Origin: a virus
Direction: 5' to 3' (one strand)
Virus record (IMG/VR): IMGVR_UViG_3300007512_002775
Span: 1-64,000 of that record
Length of the DNA stretch: 64,000 bases
Made by a program: the position numbers and the translations under genes. The notes below the pieces were generated by a model. The model had not been told where the DNA came from, did no database searches, and was given only the letters and a program-made list of their open reading frames with translations. Of this stretch, positions 15,230 to 24,292 are shown one piece after another. How positions within the stretch are numbered: position 1 is the first letter of the stretch; every line of letters starts with the position of its first letter.

Positions 15230-15623
15230 CCTTCATGCCTTTGCCGTACCACCTGGCATTTCGACCGCGGACATCATAATGAGTAAACGTCTTGTATAAG
15301 CCCACTCCGCCTTTCTTCATCGCGCCCTCTGCAATCAACGCTTCGATGGCCGCCTTAACCTCCGTCGGCGTCAACCCGGCCACTTTGATATCGGCCGCCT
15401 TAGCGAGCATGTGTTGGCTCCTTCTAGCGCCACCTATCTTGCGATTATAAGCCGGAGATCTATAACCACTGATAACCCGAATCGGTTTCCCTAGCTGTTC
15501 TCGCAGGATCTGTAAATTATCGGCTAACGATTGGGCATTATCTAGGAGCTCGGAGGGCACATCAGACCCATCTCTGCAGCTAAACTCGCTCAAATTAAAA
15601 TTTTTAGTGAGCTGGCCAGGCAT
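15216..15623 (-). CDS. Peptidase M15 endolysin (D,D-/L,D-carboxypeptidase type)
   Basis: 135 aa. The M15A zinc-peptidase pattern is clear: LTKNFNLSEFSC, then IRVISGYRSPAYNRKIGGARRSQHMLAKAADI (His and Asp ligands) and FTHYDVRG with the final His. It cleaves peptidoglycan stem peptides at lysis. A GTG at 15788 would add a hydrophobic N-terminus but overlaps another gene by 161 nt. The ATG at 15623, with GGAGAG nine bases upstream and 4 nt after the preceding stop, is preferred. Confidence 0.85.
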   Translation of the reverse strand: MPGQLTKNFNLSEFSCRDGSDVPSELLDNAQSLADNLQILREQLGKPIRVISGYRSPAYNRKIGGARRSQHMLAKAADIKVAGLTPTEVKAAIEALIAEGAMKKGGVGLYKTFTHYDVRGRNARWYGKGMKDDRP

Positions 15624-15627
15624 TCCC

Positions 15628-15951
15628 TCAGCTCTCTCCGGAGGAACCGCCTGAACTACCGGTAGCTGACTCGGTTTCAGAATCTCCATCGCTGGGGGTT
15701 GTTTCGGAGTCTTCCGGGGGCGCACCAGCCACGCGATCGCCCTCTGGACTATGTTGAATAGTAACATGAACCATCGCATCAGGATCACTCCATTTAGTAG
15801 TTTGCCAATTCGTTATGACTATTACTTGTAAGTCTTGAACAGCTTCGCGCAGTTCTTCATTCTTAAATAAAAACTCAGCTATCGCAAGACGAACCTGTTC
15901 TTCTGTTAGCCGCGCCGTAGCTACGACTTGGGGTTGCTGCTCTTCACTCAT
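15628..15951 (-). CDS. Hypothetical protein with Ser/Asp/Glu-rich tail
   Basis: 107 aa from the ATG at 15951 (MSEEQQPQVVATARLTEEQV). The N-terminal half is helix plus strands (LQVIVITNWQTTKW); the last 30 residues are a low-complexity acidic Ser/Thr tail. It directly precedes the endolysin. No family recognised. Confidence 0.55.
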   Translation of the reverse strand: MSEEQQPQVVATARLTEEQVRLAIAEFLFKNEELREAVQDLQVIVITNWQTTKWSDPDAMVHVTIQHSPEGDRVAGAPPEDSETTPSDGDSETESATGSSGGSSGES

Positions 15952-15955
15952 CTTC

Positions 15956-16138
15956 TCACCTAATTGATACGTGCGATTTAAGAACATCGTCTAAACTTTT
16001 TACGATCGAAGATAGAGTCCATGCGGCATCCTGAGCTCTCATTTGAGCCATAGGGTTGCCCTTGCCTTCTATTTTTTCGAACTCTTCTCTGGCGAATTCT
16101 CTTAATTGCACTAACATTTTTACTTCTTTATCACTCAT
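15956..16138 (-). CDS. Small helical protein, 60 aa
   Basis: MSDKEVKMLVQLREFAREEF continuing as one or two charged helices. No family recognised; it sits between the glyoxylate operon and the lysis-side genes. Confidence 0.5.
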   Translation of the reverse strand: MSDKEVKMLVQLREFAREEFEKIEGKGNPMAQMRAQDAAWTLSSIVKSLDDVLKSHVSIR

Positions 16139-16186
16139 TTTTTCTCCCTGTTTCTAATGTAATGATATTACTATCAACATAAACCT

Positions 16187-17440
16187 TTATTTGAACTGAT
16201 CAGCTTCGGTTGATTCTTCCATGGCCAAAGTAGATGCCTGCGCACCAGAAATGCACTGAGCGACGAGGTCAAAATAACCAGTCCCTACTTCTCTCTGATG
16301 CTTGACAGCCGTATAGTCCGATTCATCGGCAAGCTGAAATTCATCTTGCTGCAATTCAGCGTACGCTGACATGTCTCGCGCTTCATAATCCAAAGCTAAT
16401 TCGAACATGCCAAAATTGAGAGCGTGAAAACCGGCCAATGTAATGAATTGAAACTTGTATCCCATTGCACTCAGTTCACGCTGAAACTCAGCGATGGTAG
16501 CATCATCTAAATTCTTCTTCCAATTGAAGCTGGGAGAACAATTGTATGCTAAAAGCTTTCCTGGAAACTCTCCGTGGATGGCTTCGGCAAATCTTTTAGC
16601 TTCGGCCAAGTCTGGTTTAGAAGTCTCGCACCAGAGTAAATCTGCATAATTCGCGTAACGTAAACCTCGCGCGATAGCCATGTCTAGGCCACCAGTAATG
16701 TGATAAAAGCCTTCCGGCGTGCGCTCTTTACTGGTAATAAAGGGCAGATCTTCGTCATCAATGTCTGTTGTCAACAACCTAGCACTATTCGCATCAGTGC
16801 GCGCAATCAAAACAGTGTCGGTGTCCATTACATCAGATGCTAATCTTGCAGCAATCAATTTTCTGATAAATTCTGAGCCTGGCACGAGCACCTTTCCGCC
16901 CAAGTGACCACACTTTTTGGCAGAACTCAATTGATCTTCAAAATGTACACCGGCAGCGCCGGCACGTATCATAGACTTCATCAACTCAAACGCGTTCAAC
17001 GGTCCTCCAAACCCGGCTTCGGCGTCTGCTACGATAGGTGCAAACCAGTCCCTAATAGTCCGGCAATCATTTTCGGCCCATTCAACCTGATCTGAGCGCT
17101 GCAGCGCATTGTTAATTTTTTGTACCAACATTGGGACGCTGTGCACGGCATAAAGACTTTGATCCGGATACATGGCGTGAGAATCATTGGCATCGGCGGC
17201 CACTTGCCATCCAGAGCAATATATGGCGGGTACCCCAGCTTTTACCATTTGCATCGCTTGATTCCCTGTGACTGCTCCCATAGCATGAGTATAATCTTCA
17301 GTCAACAAAAGGCTCCACAGACGATCTGCTGCTGCTTGAGCAAAGGGAGCTTCTTCAGGCTGCGACCCTTGAAGCGCGTGTACTGCGTCAACGGAATAGG
17401 GGCGATCTATTGGAGGGACGGCTAAAGGGAGGCGGCTCAT
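16187..17440 (-). CDS. aceA: Isocitrate lyase
   Basis: 417 aa, close to the usual bacterial length. It cleaves isocitrate to glyoxylate and succinate, the first step of the glyoxylate shunt. The family signature [10 protein letters not shown] with catalytic Cys is at residues 175-184. [12 protein letters not shown] (substrate loop), [10 protein letters not shown]-type [22 protein letters not shown] (metal-binding) and [12 protein letters not shown] are all present, so the enzyme looks intact. Its start overlaps the stop of malate synthase as ATGA, so the two are co-translated. Host-derived metabolic gene in a phage context. Confidence 0.97.
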   Translation of the reverse strand: MSRLPLAVPPIDRPYSVDAVHALQGSQPEEAPFAQAAADRLWSLLLTEDYTHAMGAVTGNQAMQMVKAGVPAIYCSGWQVAADANDSHAMYPDQSLYAVHSVPMLVQKINNALQRSDQVEWAENDCRTIRDWFAPIVADAEAGFGGPLNAFELMKSMIRAGAAGVHFEDQLSSAKKCGHLGGKVLVPGSEFIRKLIAARLASDVMDTDTVLIARTDANSARLLTTDIDDEDLPFITSKERTPEGFYHITGGLDMAIARGLRYANYADLLWCETSKPDLAEAKRFAEAIHGEFPGKLLAYNCSPSFNWKKNLDDATIAEFQRELSAMGYKFQFITLAGFHALNFGMFELALDYEARDMSAYAELQQDEFQLADESDYTAVKHQREVGTGYFDLVAQCISGAQASTLAMEESTEADQFK

Positions 17441-19011
17441 TGAATTATAATCCTTTCGTAGGCCGGGAGGGTTAAAAACTCAGGGAGCACTTCGGCCGTA
17501 CAAAGCTCCATGAATAACTCAACTGCTTCTTGCAGTCGTGGAGAATCGTGCTTCTTTAGCACGAGCCCTAATTCCTGCTGTAATCTTCCCGGAGTAATGT
17601 CGTCGCCTTCTGCATCTTGCATCCCGTAACGTATCCATTGCCAAACTTGAGTACGAGAAATTTCAGCAGTCGCGGCGTCCTCCATAAGGTTGTTTAAGGG
17701 AACACAGCCTTGGCCTGCTAACCATGCTGCAAGGTACAATACACCTACTTCAACATTTTGCCTCAGGCCGGCTGCAGTAATGAGACCAATTGGAGGCCGC
17801 GTGAGTGAGACAGTCAGTCGCACTTCCTCAATATTACTCCATCCGTTCCTGAGTGACATTTGGTTGGCCCCCAACATGTGCTTACTAAAAATTTCTTCTG
17901 CCACTGGTACCAACGCTGGGTGAGCGACCCATGTGCCATCGTGGCCGCGCAAAACTTCGTGCAGTTTATCAAGACGCACTTTATTCATCGCAGCTGCATG
18001 ACCGGCGATGTCCCCTTTGATCGGTATTTGCGCAGCCATCCCTCCCATCGCATGACACCCTCTGCGGTGGCATGTATCTACCAATAGCTTCGCGTACGCT
18101 TCCATAAACGGGGTGTCCATTCCAATGAGTGCACGGTCAGGAGTGACACGATCGGATGTGTCGGCAAAACATTTAATGTAACTAAAAATATAATCCCAAC
18201 GGCCGCAATTTAAGCCAGCAGAATGATCTCGTAGGGCCCATAAAATCTCGTGCATTTGGAAGGCCGCCGGAAGGGTCTCGATCAGGACCGTGGCTCGAAT
18301 GGTACCAGTAGGCCATTCGAATGCTTGTTCTGTCCAAGCAAAGATCTTCGCCCACCAAGCGGCTTCTTCCCACCGTTCTAATTTAGGTAAATAAAAAAAC
18401 GGCTTCTTAGAACCAGCAGTAAAAACTTCAGCGTTGTGCCATGCATACAGCCCAAAATCAAACAAGGCAGCCGGAACCGTTTTACCATATAAAGAAAAAT
18501 GAGCTTCTCGTAAATGAAGCCCCCTCGGCCGCACGAACAAGACGGCCGGATCATCTTGTAGCCTGTATGTTCCTTTAGTGGGATGCTCATAAGTGATGTG
18601 GCCTCGTAAAGCATCTTTAAGGTTTAAATGCCCTTCTAATAACGCCTCCCAAGTAGGAGATAAGCTGTCTTCGAAATCTGCCATATAGACTTTTGCGCCC
18701 GAATTAAGGGCATTAATAATCATTTTTCTGTCGGGCGGTCCAGTGATCTCTACTCGACGATCTAGAAGCTCCGAGGGCGGGGGAGCCACTCGCCAATGCC
18801 CTTTGCGAATTTCTAGGGAGTCTGGAAGGTAGCCAACGTTGCAACGGGGATCGGCTTGGCGATCTCTTCTTGCCGCCAAAAGATCATCTAGTTCGGGGCC
18901 AAAGCGTTGTACGAGGCTAGCCAAGAAACCTACAGCATCTTCAGCCAACACCGAACTAGCTAATTCGTGATCCACGTAACTCACGCCATTTAGTCTTTTA
19001 GTTTGAGGCAC
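17437..19011 (-). CDS. aceB: Malate synthase A
   Basis: 524 aa, full length for the A isoform. It condenses glyoxylate with acetyl-CoA to malate. Signature [14 protein letters not shown] is at residues 261-274, preceded by [18 protein letters not shown]; the catalytic Arg region ([12 protein letters not shown]) and the C-terminal catalytic Asp region ([19 protein letters not shown]) are intact. It lies between the PMM-like gene (14-nt overlap) and aceA (4-nt overlap), giving one operon for the complete glyoxylate bypass. Confidence 0.97.
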   Translation of the reverse strand: MPQTKRLNGVSYVDHELASSVLAEDAVGFLASLVQRFGPELDDLLAARRDRQADPRCNVGYLPDSLEIRKGHWRVAPPPSELLDRRVEITGPPDRKMIINALNSGAKVYMADFEDSLSPTWEALLEGHLNLKDALRGHITYEHPTKGTYRLQDDPAVLFVRPRGLHLREAHFSLYGKTVPAALFDFGLYAWHNAEVFTAGSKKPFFYLPKLERWEEAAWWAKIFAWTEQAFEWPTGTIRATVLIETLPAAFQMHEILWALRDHSAGLNCGRWDYIFSYIKCFADTSDRVTPDRALIGMDTPFMEAYAKLLVDTCHRRGCHAMGGMAAQIPIKGDIAGHAAAMNKVRLDKLHEVLRGHDGTWVAHPALVPVAEEIFSKHMLGANQMSLRNGWSNIEEVRLTVSLTRPPIGLITAAGLRQNVEVGVLYLAAWLAGQGCVPLNNLMEDAATAEISRTQVWQWIRYGMQDAEGDDITPGRLQQELGLVLKKHDSPRLQEAVELFMELCTAEVLPEFLTLPAYERIIIQ

Positions 19012-19855
19012 TATTTTTCTCCAGCACAGGGATGATTTCTTCTTCTAATATTCTAATCGTCTCTTCGGGCCCAGAAGTCGAAAATGAACCTCCACTCGAA
19101 GCCAGAGCTGACCATAGACTGTGATCATTGCCTCCGGGATCACACTTATCCCCTATAAACCAAATAGGGCGCGCAGAGAAGTGCTTCAAGGCATGCGTTT
19201 TATCCCACCCCTTTGGATATATGTCGATCGATGTGACTCCCCCCAGTGCAAACTCTACATCCGCGAGGCCTAAATCATCTAAAGCTCCCCTCAAACTCTC
19301 GCAAAGCCTCGCGCGAATATTTTTCTTTTCGTCTAATCTAGCAAAAGCCTCCCGATCAACAGAAGTTGCGTCACGACCTATGGGAGACCAATTCAACGTT
19401 GCTGTTCTATATGAAACAAAATTCCCTGTCACGTGATTAAATCCTTGGTTGTCGTCAATAAATTGCAACTGTAATTCCAAAATACGCCTAATCAAAACTG
19501 TGTATACACTCTCATCATTGTAAGAAGCAAGGTAATCTCTAAAATCCAGGCCGTACTCTTGAATAAACTGCCGATGTTCAGTAGACCAAACAAAGAGCTG
19601 CGTTCCATTACAAGGCATTATCGTAAAAGATGCAGCCGGAAGAGAAGCAATTGAATTCCAAGCCAATGCTGCTTGACTCTCTATATACGAAAAAGGACTC
19701 CCGCTCACGATTCCAATATCGGCCAGCCTTGAAAGTTTTCGAAGAACAGGAACCATGGACCACTCCAACGACTCTCTAGGTGGAGTAATTGTGCCATCAA
19801 GATCAAAGAGAATCAATGGTTTGTTTTTACTCACGGCTTCCTGCAGTTTCGACAC
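18998..19855 (-). CDS. Eukaryotic-type phosphomannomutase-like HAD-IIB protein
   Basis: 285 aa. HAD motif ILFDLDGTITPPRE holds the nucleophile and acid/base Asp; LNWSPIGRDAT, GGVTSIDIYPKGWDKTHAL and FIGDKCDPGGND match the conserved blocks of alpha-phosphomannomutases of the PMM1/2 type, which convert mannose-6-P to mannose-1-P. It could feed GDP-sugar synthesis or be a related sugar phosphatase. It overlaps aceB by 14 nt and is the first gene of the glyoxylate operon. Confidence 0.82.
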   Translation of the reverse strand: MSKLQEAVSKNKPLILFDLDGTITPPRESLEWSMVPVLRKLSRLADIGIVSGSPFSYIESQAALAWNSIASLPAASFTIMPCNGTQLFVWSTEHRQFIQEYGLDFRDYLASYNDESVYTVLIRRILELQLQFIDDNQGFNHVTGNFVSYRTATLNWSPIGRDATSVDREAFARLDEKKNIRARLCESLRGALDDLGLADVEFALGGVTSIDIYPKGWDKTHALKHFSARPIWFIGDKCDPGGNDHSLWSALASSGGSFSTSGPEETIRILEEEIIPVLEKNSASN

Positions 19856-19916
19856 ACCAATACCTACGATTGTAACAATGGCCGCAATTGAGTTAACACT
19901 GGATTTTTAGCGGCGT

Positions 19917-20438
19917 TTAGTGCCTCAGCCGTCTTTTTAATTTGGCGTGTATAAGCACAGTAGAAGCGGGCTGAGCCGGAACCTTGAAAAGATCCATGCT
20001 GGTTTCATGAAGTAAATCAGACCCTTTTCTTTGGTTGCATCGAGTACAGGCTAATACTACATTTTTCCAAATATGTTTGCCACCTCTAGAGCGAGGCCGC
20101 ACATGATCTACGGTAGATTCCGGAAGAGAAAGTTTCTCTTGACAATATTGACATTGACCACAGTCGCGAAGATAGAGATTCATCTTCGTTAATCGCGCTG
20201 GCCCGCAGGCGGTCTTTATGCGTGCCGCAATTACCCCGCTGGTGAACCTGACTTTAGACGGAAACGGATGAGGCCCTGACGGGGTACCTATTGTCATCTC
20301 TTTATAGGTTTCAACAACTTCTGCTCGGCCGCCACACACGGCAGAGAGAGCTCTCTTCCACGTGGTCTGGAACAAGGGTTCATATCCAGAACTTAACATT
20401 AGTACAGGCGCAGAGATTGCGCATGAGACATCATGCAT
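19917..20438 (-). CDS. HNH endonuclease
   Basis: 173 aa. The C-terminal half has CQYCQEKLSLPESTVDHVRP, RSRGGKHIWKNVVLAC and CNQRKG, the zinc-stabilised HNH fold (two C-x-x-C knuckles; D-H, N, and the final position). Layout matches stand-alone HNH nucleases (homing-like or packaging-associated). The N-terminal 80 residues are unassigned. No terminase is adjacent. Confidence 0.88.
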   Translation of the reverse strand: MHDVSCAISAPVLMLSSGYEPLFQTTWKRALSAVCGGRAEVVETYKEMTIGTPSGPHPFPSKVRFTSGVIAARIKTACGPARLTKMNLYLRDCGQCQYCQEKLSLPESTVDHVRPRSRGGKHIWKNVVLACTRCNQRKGSDLLHETSMDLFKVPAQPASTVLIHAKLKRRLRH

Positions 20439-20475
20439 AGATTACCTCAACTAACTCTATTTTTAACTATTCTGC

Positions 20476-20829
20476 TTATACCGCCTTACGCAAATATTGG
20501 ATTACCAGTTTAGCGCGCCATCGACTTTGTGTTGTCGTGATGGGCCGATTACCAAAAGCCCTGCAGGAAGAACCCAGCAGGCCGCATAGATTTTTGAGCG
20601 CGGTAGCATGCTTACTATACGAAATAGATCCTTTGTCCCCGGAGAAAAGTGCTGCCTCATGAATGGCTCTTTTTAAGAGCTTACGAAATTTTCGCGTGGT
20701 TTTCCTGCGCTCTTTAGGAGATAATCCTTGCAACGATCGAAAAACGTACCCGGGCCCAGAACCGCAAAAAGGCACTACCTCTTCGTCTAGACACGCTAAA
20801 TTGATTATAATTTCATCCATAGACGGCAT
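20476..20829 (-). CDS. Hypothetical basic protein, 117 aa
   Basis: Start taken at the ATG at 20829 (MPSMDEIIINLACL), which has GAGG about six bases upstream; the frame extends to 20841. The middle is strongly basic (SPKERRKTTRKFRKLLKRAI). Possibly DNA- or RNA-binding; no family recognised. It is preceded by a good promoter. Confidence 0.5.
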   Translation of the reverse strand: MPSMDEIIINLACLDEEVVPFCGSGPGYVFRSLQGLSPKERRKTTRKFRKLLKRAIHEAALFSGDKGSISYSKHATALKNLCGLLGSSCRAFGNRPITTTQSRWRAKLVIQYLRKAV

Positions 20830-20852
20830 TGATGACCTCATCTATCATGATC

Positions 20853-20880
20853 ATTATAATTTTGAGTCTCAGATTTTACA
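20853..20880 (-). promoter_or_regulatory. Promoter, TGTAAA-N16-TATAAT
   Basis: On the minus strand TGTAAA (20875-20880) precedes TATAAT (20853-20858) by 16 nt, 24 nt upstream of the gene at 20829; the -35 overlaps the stop codon of the 52-aa gene upstream. Confidence 0.65.
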
Positions 20881-21034
20881 AATCGTCATCTGGTTCGACA
20901 TCATATAGCTCCTCTTCAAACATTTCCTTAGCGGATTCAATCACCGCAATTATTTCTGAATCTCCGGCTTCATCTACCAAAAGCTCGATCAGATGATCAA
21001 AAGCTCTTAAAACACTCAGGGAATCTCTTACCAT
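20876..21034 (-). CDS. Short acidic protein, 52 aa
   Basis: A short frame: ATG at 21034 with GGAGG seven bases upstream, TAA at 20876-20878. The product begins MVRDSLSVLRAFDHLIELLV and ends in an acidic run (EPDDDL). The good ribosome site and clean fit between neighbours support it. Function unknown. Confidence 0.55.
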   Translation of the reverse strand: MVRDSLSVLRAFDHLIELLVDEAGDSEIIAVIESAKEMFEEELYDVEPDDDL

Positions 21035-21148
21035 AGGGTTACCTCCGAAGTAATTATCACTACTTTCCTAATTTGTAAATTATGCTGTTAGTAATAATTG
21101 TGGCTCAATTATTTTTACTCAATAATTAAACATTAGAGGTTTACCCTA

Positions 21149-21391
21149 ATGAAGATCACCGAAAACCAACTCAGGATTATCGTCCGGAGCGCTCTAACCG
21201 AATTATTTGTTCGACCGAAGCATAGAAAATCGTTCTTACAACGAGCGCTAGGTGCTAAATACCAAGGCCCGGAATACAGTGGCGACCCGAGCGATCCGGG
21301 TTTTGGAGAATTCGAAGAAGAAAGCATGGACGAAGTAGACGAGCTCGATGAAATCAACACGCAACATTCTGGCAGGCCTGAGACGTTTTAA
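21149..21391 (+). CDS. Tagged small protein (MKITENQLRIIVRSALTELF)
   Basis: 80 aa on the plus strand. Residues 1-20 are the amphipathic tag; residues 22-38 are basic, and the rest is Gly/Asp/Glu-rich and probably disordered. It overlaps the following membrane-protein gene by 44 nt. Likely a packaged protein or scaffold-associated peptide (inference). Confidence 0.6.
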   Translation: MKITENQLRIIVRSALTELFVRPKHRKSFLQRALGAKYQGPEYSGDPSDPGFGEFEEESMDEVDELDEINTQHSGRPETF

Positions 21392-21830
21392 TCAGAGTGT
21401 TTATCGTTATGCACGCAACGCTGTGCGTGCTGTCGATGTAACTCCTTTTTTGGGATTTCTATTCATCGCTAACATTATAGACGCCGCCCTTTCGCTGCAG
21501 TGGATAAAAATGAACGTAGCCGAGGAAGCCAATCCACTCATGGCGTACCTCATCGACCTAGACCCTAGGCTCTTCTTAATCGTCAAAATCTCTCTAATTA
21601 CTTTATCGTGCATCATCCTATGGAGATTCAGCAATCATACTGGAGCGAAGATTTTCGCTCTACTTGCTGCAATTCTATATGCCGCCATTCTGGGCATCCA
21701 CCTGGTCGGAGCTTTTGATGCCGGCATCTTGCTCGTACCTTCCCAAGCAGAGCTGGAGGAGAGGGCGTTGAGCCTATGGAACACCGTGTCGGAGTGGCTA
21801 TCGCTGCACATTGTTAAATACCAAAATTAG
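21348..21830 (+). CDS. Multi-pass membrane protein (DUF5658-like)
   Basis: 160 aa with about three hydrophobic helices: FLGFLFIANIIDAALSLQWI, LFLIVKISLITLSCIILW and a long one near residues 105-130. NIIDAALSLQWI ... EEANPLM is the D-x2-(S/T)-T-x ... E-x-NPLM layout of small membrane proteins such as DUF5658. Inner membrane; function unknown. It converges on the next gene with a 4-nt stop overlap (TTAG). Confidence 0.7.
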   Translation: MKSTRNILAGLRRFNQSVYRYARNAVRAVDVTPFLGFLFIANIIDAALSLQWIKMNVAEEANPLMAYLIDLDPRLFLIVKISLITLSCIILWRFSNHTGAKIFALLAAILYAAILGIHLVGAFDAGILLVPSQAELEERALSLWNTVSEWLSLHIVKYQN

Positions 21831-22030
21831 CCATCAACATGATGCAGTTCATGCATTTTACAAGTAAGTTGTCGGCCGTCATCCAGTTTTAATACACAGA
21901 GTAATTCTTTCGAAGCAGTACCTCCGACTAGCCATTGGGGGTTATCTGCTGTTATTATCTCTACAATTATCCCTTTGATAGTTGCATCCAAAAAGGCTTG
22001 CACCTCATCTCCTACTCGCATGGCTCTCAT
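21827..22030 (-). CDS. Small SH3-like protein (MRVGDEV)
   Basis: 67 aa. MRAMRVGDEVQAF then IKGIIVEIITADNPQWLVGG and LLCVLKLDDGRQ, the family pattern with an internal start option at residue 4. It overlaps the upstream stop by 1 nt. Confidence 0.6.
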   Translation of the reverse strand: MRAMRVGDEVQAFLDATIKGIIVEIITADNPQWLVGGTASKELLCVLKLDDGRQLTCKMHELHHVDG

Positions 22031-22365
22031 TACACTTCTCCTTTGGTCTTATTACTCCATTTAAGCTTTTTAATGTGTTCCTCCAAGTACTCTTGTAGCA
22101 CCGCATCGTTGTCTTTTGCCCAAGACTCCATTTCACTTGATTTCAACTCATCGAGCATCGACCACAAAGATTCATTTTCATCTTTGAGTTCTTTGATTAA
22201 GCTCAAGCAGTAGTTCAGAGATGTATCCACCCACACATCAGGTGAAGAGCCAGCTGGCCTGAGGCGGGTGTCGAGCCAGTCGCGGATGTCTCCTAGCCTC
22301 TCTTCATCTGACTTTCCCTCATCCGCAGGAGAGGGAGTTGTTGCCTTCAATTCATTAAACTTCAT
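22030..22365 (-). CDS. Hypothetical acidic helical protein, 111 aa
   Basis: A C-terminal coiled-coil-like helix (ISLIKELKDENESLWSMLDE type heptads from about residue 55) follows an N-terminal disordered stretch. Overlaps the GAPDH gene by 11 nt. No family recognised. Confidence 0.5.
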   Translation of the reverse strand: MKFNELKATTPSPADEGKSDEERLGDIRDWLDTRLRPAGSSPDVWVDTSLNYCLSLIKELKDENESLWSMLDELKSSEMESWAKDNDAVLQEYLEEHIKKLKWSNKTKGEV

Positions 22366-23428
22366 CGATAAGAAACCTCGCTATTGAGTCTAGTTTTGCT
22401 GTGTAAGAAGTACCGTAAAATCCGTATAAAGCGGCAGCCACGCTTGAGAGCAAAGAGTTTCCGTCTTGAGGGGTAAAAACAAACCCAGTGATTTTACTCA
22501 TTGTTGCGGAATAATGAACCACATTGATGCTGGGCGCGCATACCACAGCTTGATTGTATATGCGACCGTAAAACCCGTGATCACGGCCAAAACTGAATAT
22601 TCTATTGGCCGAGGCGTGGTGGGTAATAGTAATAAATTTATCATTAGCTACCTTTTCTAACACTTGTTCGGGTGTGAATATCCCCTTTACAACAACGGAA
22701 AACCTCACCATATGCATGTATTGCGAGTTAACTTTCAGCGCGCTGGAAAATATCGGCATCTCGTAAGACGTCTTAGTCTTGAATAGATCGCTCACGTCTC
22801 TGGCATGATGCGTGCCAAAGGTCGAATCAGAATGGCCAGTAGCTGTAGGCGAAGGAATGAACCCTCTATCTTGACTCGCATCATTTGCGCGGCGGATGCA
22901 CACGAAATCGCCATCCAATACCTTCGTCGCGTCGTCCCCCGAAAGAGCCAGAATAAGCCGCGTAATTGCATGAGTATTGCAGCTCACGACTTGGATGAAG
23001 TTGGGCTCTTCTGTTACCAGCTCTGCATCGTTTACCCCCCACGCGAAAGGAAACCCAAACCCCTTTTCGCTGCCTTGAGCAATGAACATCTTATCAGAAT
23101 TGTCTGCATGGGATTGATAAAACAGTTCCTTGTTGTCATTGCCGGCCGGCGTACAGTCGATCACTACTTGCGAAACTTCTAACGCTTGCTCCATAGTATG
23201 TGTTACTTCATGGCCCAAGCTTATGAAATTTTCCACCTGATCTTCGTTTACAACTAGTTGAGCCCCTTGGCTGATTAAGCTATTGACTTTAGCGATCTCA
23301 TACTGAAGCGGAGTCCGCTTATGGAAAAGAACGCAATCGATCCCCAGCTCTTCTTTGAGTCTGGCTAGCAGGCCGATGAGAGGCTCCCCGATCGTTCCCG
23401 TGCCAATGACTAATACAGTCTTGCTCAT
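22355..23428 (-). CDS. Archaeal-type (type II) glyceraldehyde-3-phosphate dehydrogenase
   Basis: 357 aa. The Rossmann glycine motif VIGTGTIGEP is at residues 7-16, DCTPAGND near 91-98 marks the nucleotide domain's end, and catalytic Cys150 sits in VVSCNTHAITR, the sequence context of archaeal/type II GAPDH rather than the bacterial SCTTN motif. It oxidises glyceraldehyde-3-phosphate to 1,3-bisphosphoglycerate with NAD(P); a relative with another aldehyde substrate is possible. Start at the ATG at 23428, with GAGGAG upstream. Carriage by a phage is notable. Confidence 0.8.
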   Translation of the reverse strand: MSKTVLVIGTGTIGEPLIGLLARLKEELGIDCVLFHKRTPLQYEIAKVNSLISQGAQLVVNEDQVENFISLGHEVTHTMEQALEVSQVVIDCTPAGNDNKELFYQSHADNSDKMFIAQGSEKGFGFPFAWGVNDAELVTEEPNFIQVVSCNTHAITRLILALSGDDATKVLDGDFVCIRRANDASQDRGFIPSPTATGHSDSTFGTHHARDVSDLFKTKTSYEMPIFSSALKVNSQYMHMVRFSVVVKGIFTPEQVLEKVANDKFITITHHASANRIFSFGRDHGFYGRIYNQAVVCAPSINVVHYSATMSKITGFVFTPQDGNSLLSSVAAALYGFYGTSYTAKLDSIARFLIDEV

Positions 23429-23488
23429 TCGCTCCTCGATGCTGCAAGACAAATTCTACAAATGTTAGGTGGTTTGTAACAGAAGGGA

Positions 23489-23818
23489 TTAAAATGCCAC
23501 TGATTCACCACAGCCACACATGCCAGTCGCAGTTGGCGTATTGAACTTGAACCCTGTGGACATCAGCGTCTCCTCCCAATCGATCTCTGTACCGATCAAG
23601 AAGAGATAAGACTTTTTATCGCACGCGAGAGAAAGGCCGTCGTACTCAAAGAGGCGATGAGTTTTTTCTGGCGGAGGCTCTATGAACTCTATCTCATACA
23701 TGAACCCAGAACATCCACCGGCGTTCAGCTTGATGTTGAGGACGTAGTCGTCCGGTTTGTTCAGTTTCTTCTTGAGTTCTATGGCTCGAGCGAGAGCATC
23801 ATGAGTTATCGTTACCAT
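23489..23818 (-). CDS. IscA/SufA/ErpA-family iron-sulfur carrier (HesB)
   Basis: 109 aa from the ATG at 23818 (MVTITHDALARAIELKKKL); the frame opens further upstream without support. The three conserved cysteines are present in LNAGGCSGFMY and MCGCGES near the C-terminus. A-type carriers deliver Fe-S clusters to apo-proteins; A-type proteins are known from other viruses. It overlaps the upstream gene by 7 nt. A Fe-S client in the window could be the Bfd-like protein. Confidence 0.88.
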   Translation of the reverse strand: MVTITHDALARAIELKKKLNKPDDYVLNIKLNAGGCSGFMYEIEFIEPPPEKTHRLFEYDGLSLACDKKSYLFLIGTEIDWEETLMSTGFKFNTPTATGMCGCGESVAF

Positions 23819-24288
23819 GCTGATTCTTTGATCATCTCTCTTACAGTGCGCCTCAGGAGAGATTCGTTCATCCAGGCATCGCGTTTTTGATGCATGGCAT
23901 ATAACTCGTCGTCCCATGGGCCTTCTCCGCCGTACTTGATACAGTTGACTATTGCTTCTTCAGCAGTAAACTCTTTGTAGACTTCAGGCTGGTACATGTC
24001 GTAATAGAATTCTTTATCGATTCCACCTGGCTTAGTCGCACTTGTTTGGTAGTCAAAGACCAGGTCCCCCATCTCAACCCAGCCATGGACAATGGGCTTC
24101 GGTGGGCTCTTCCATTTATCTGTTACAGTGCCGTGGACGACCTTGAACTTGTCCTTGTTGTTGAGGTCTCTATGTTTTTGTGGGGCTCTACCTGGCGTAC
24201 CTTTTATGAAATGATTCTCAAACCATTCATCAGCTTTTTGATACGCGAAAGGAAAACACAAGCCAGTCGGTTGAATATTTTTTGGCAC
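23812..24288 (-). CDS. Hypothetical protein with C-terminal tag-like helix
   Basis: 158 aa. VVHGTVTDKW and HGWVEMGDLVFDYQT suggest a compact beta-rich domain of the kind annotated as hypothetical in large phages. The last 19 residues, MNESLLRRTVREMIKESAW, look like the tag placed at the C-terminus. Sits between the SET gene and the IscA gene. Confidence 0.55.
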   Translation of the reverse strand: MPKNIQPTGLCFPFAYQKADEWFENHFIKGTPGRAPQKHRDLNNKDKFKVVHGTVTDKWKSPPKPIVHGWVEMGDLVFDYQTSATKPGGIDKEFYYDMYQPEVYKEFTAEEAIVNCIKYGGEGPWDDELYAMHQKRDAWMNESLLRRTVREMIKESAW

Positions 24289-24292
24289 TCTG

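Noticed and set aside
15624-15788. Longer endolysin start giving a hydrophobic N-terminus
   Set aside because: It starts with GTG inside another gene (161-nt overlap) without a good ribosome site, whereas the ATG at 15623 has one. It is left as a minor alternative.
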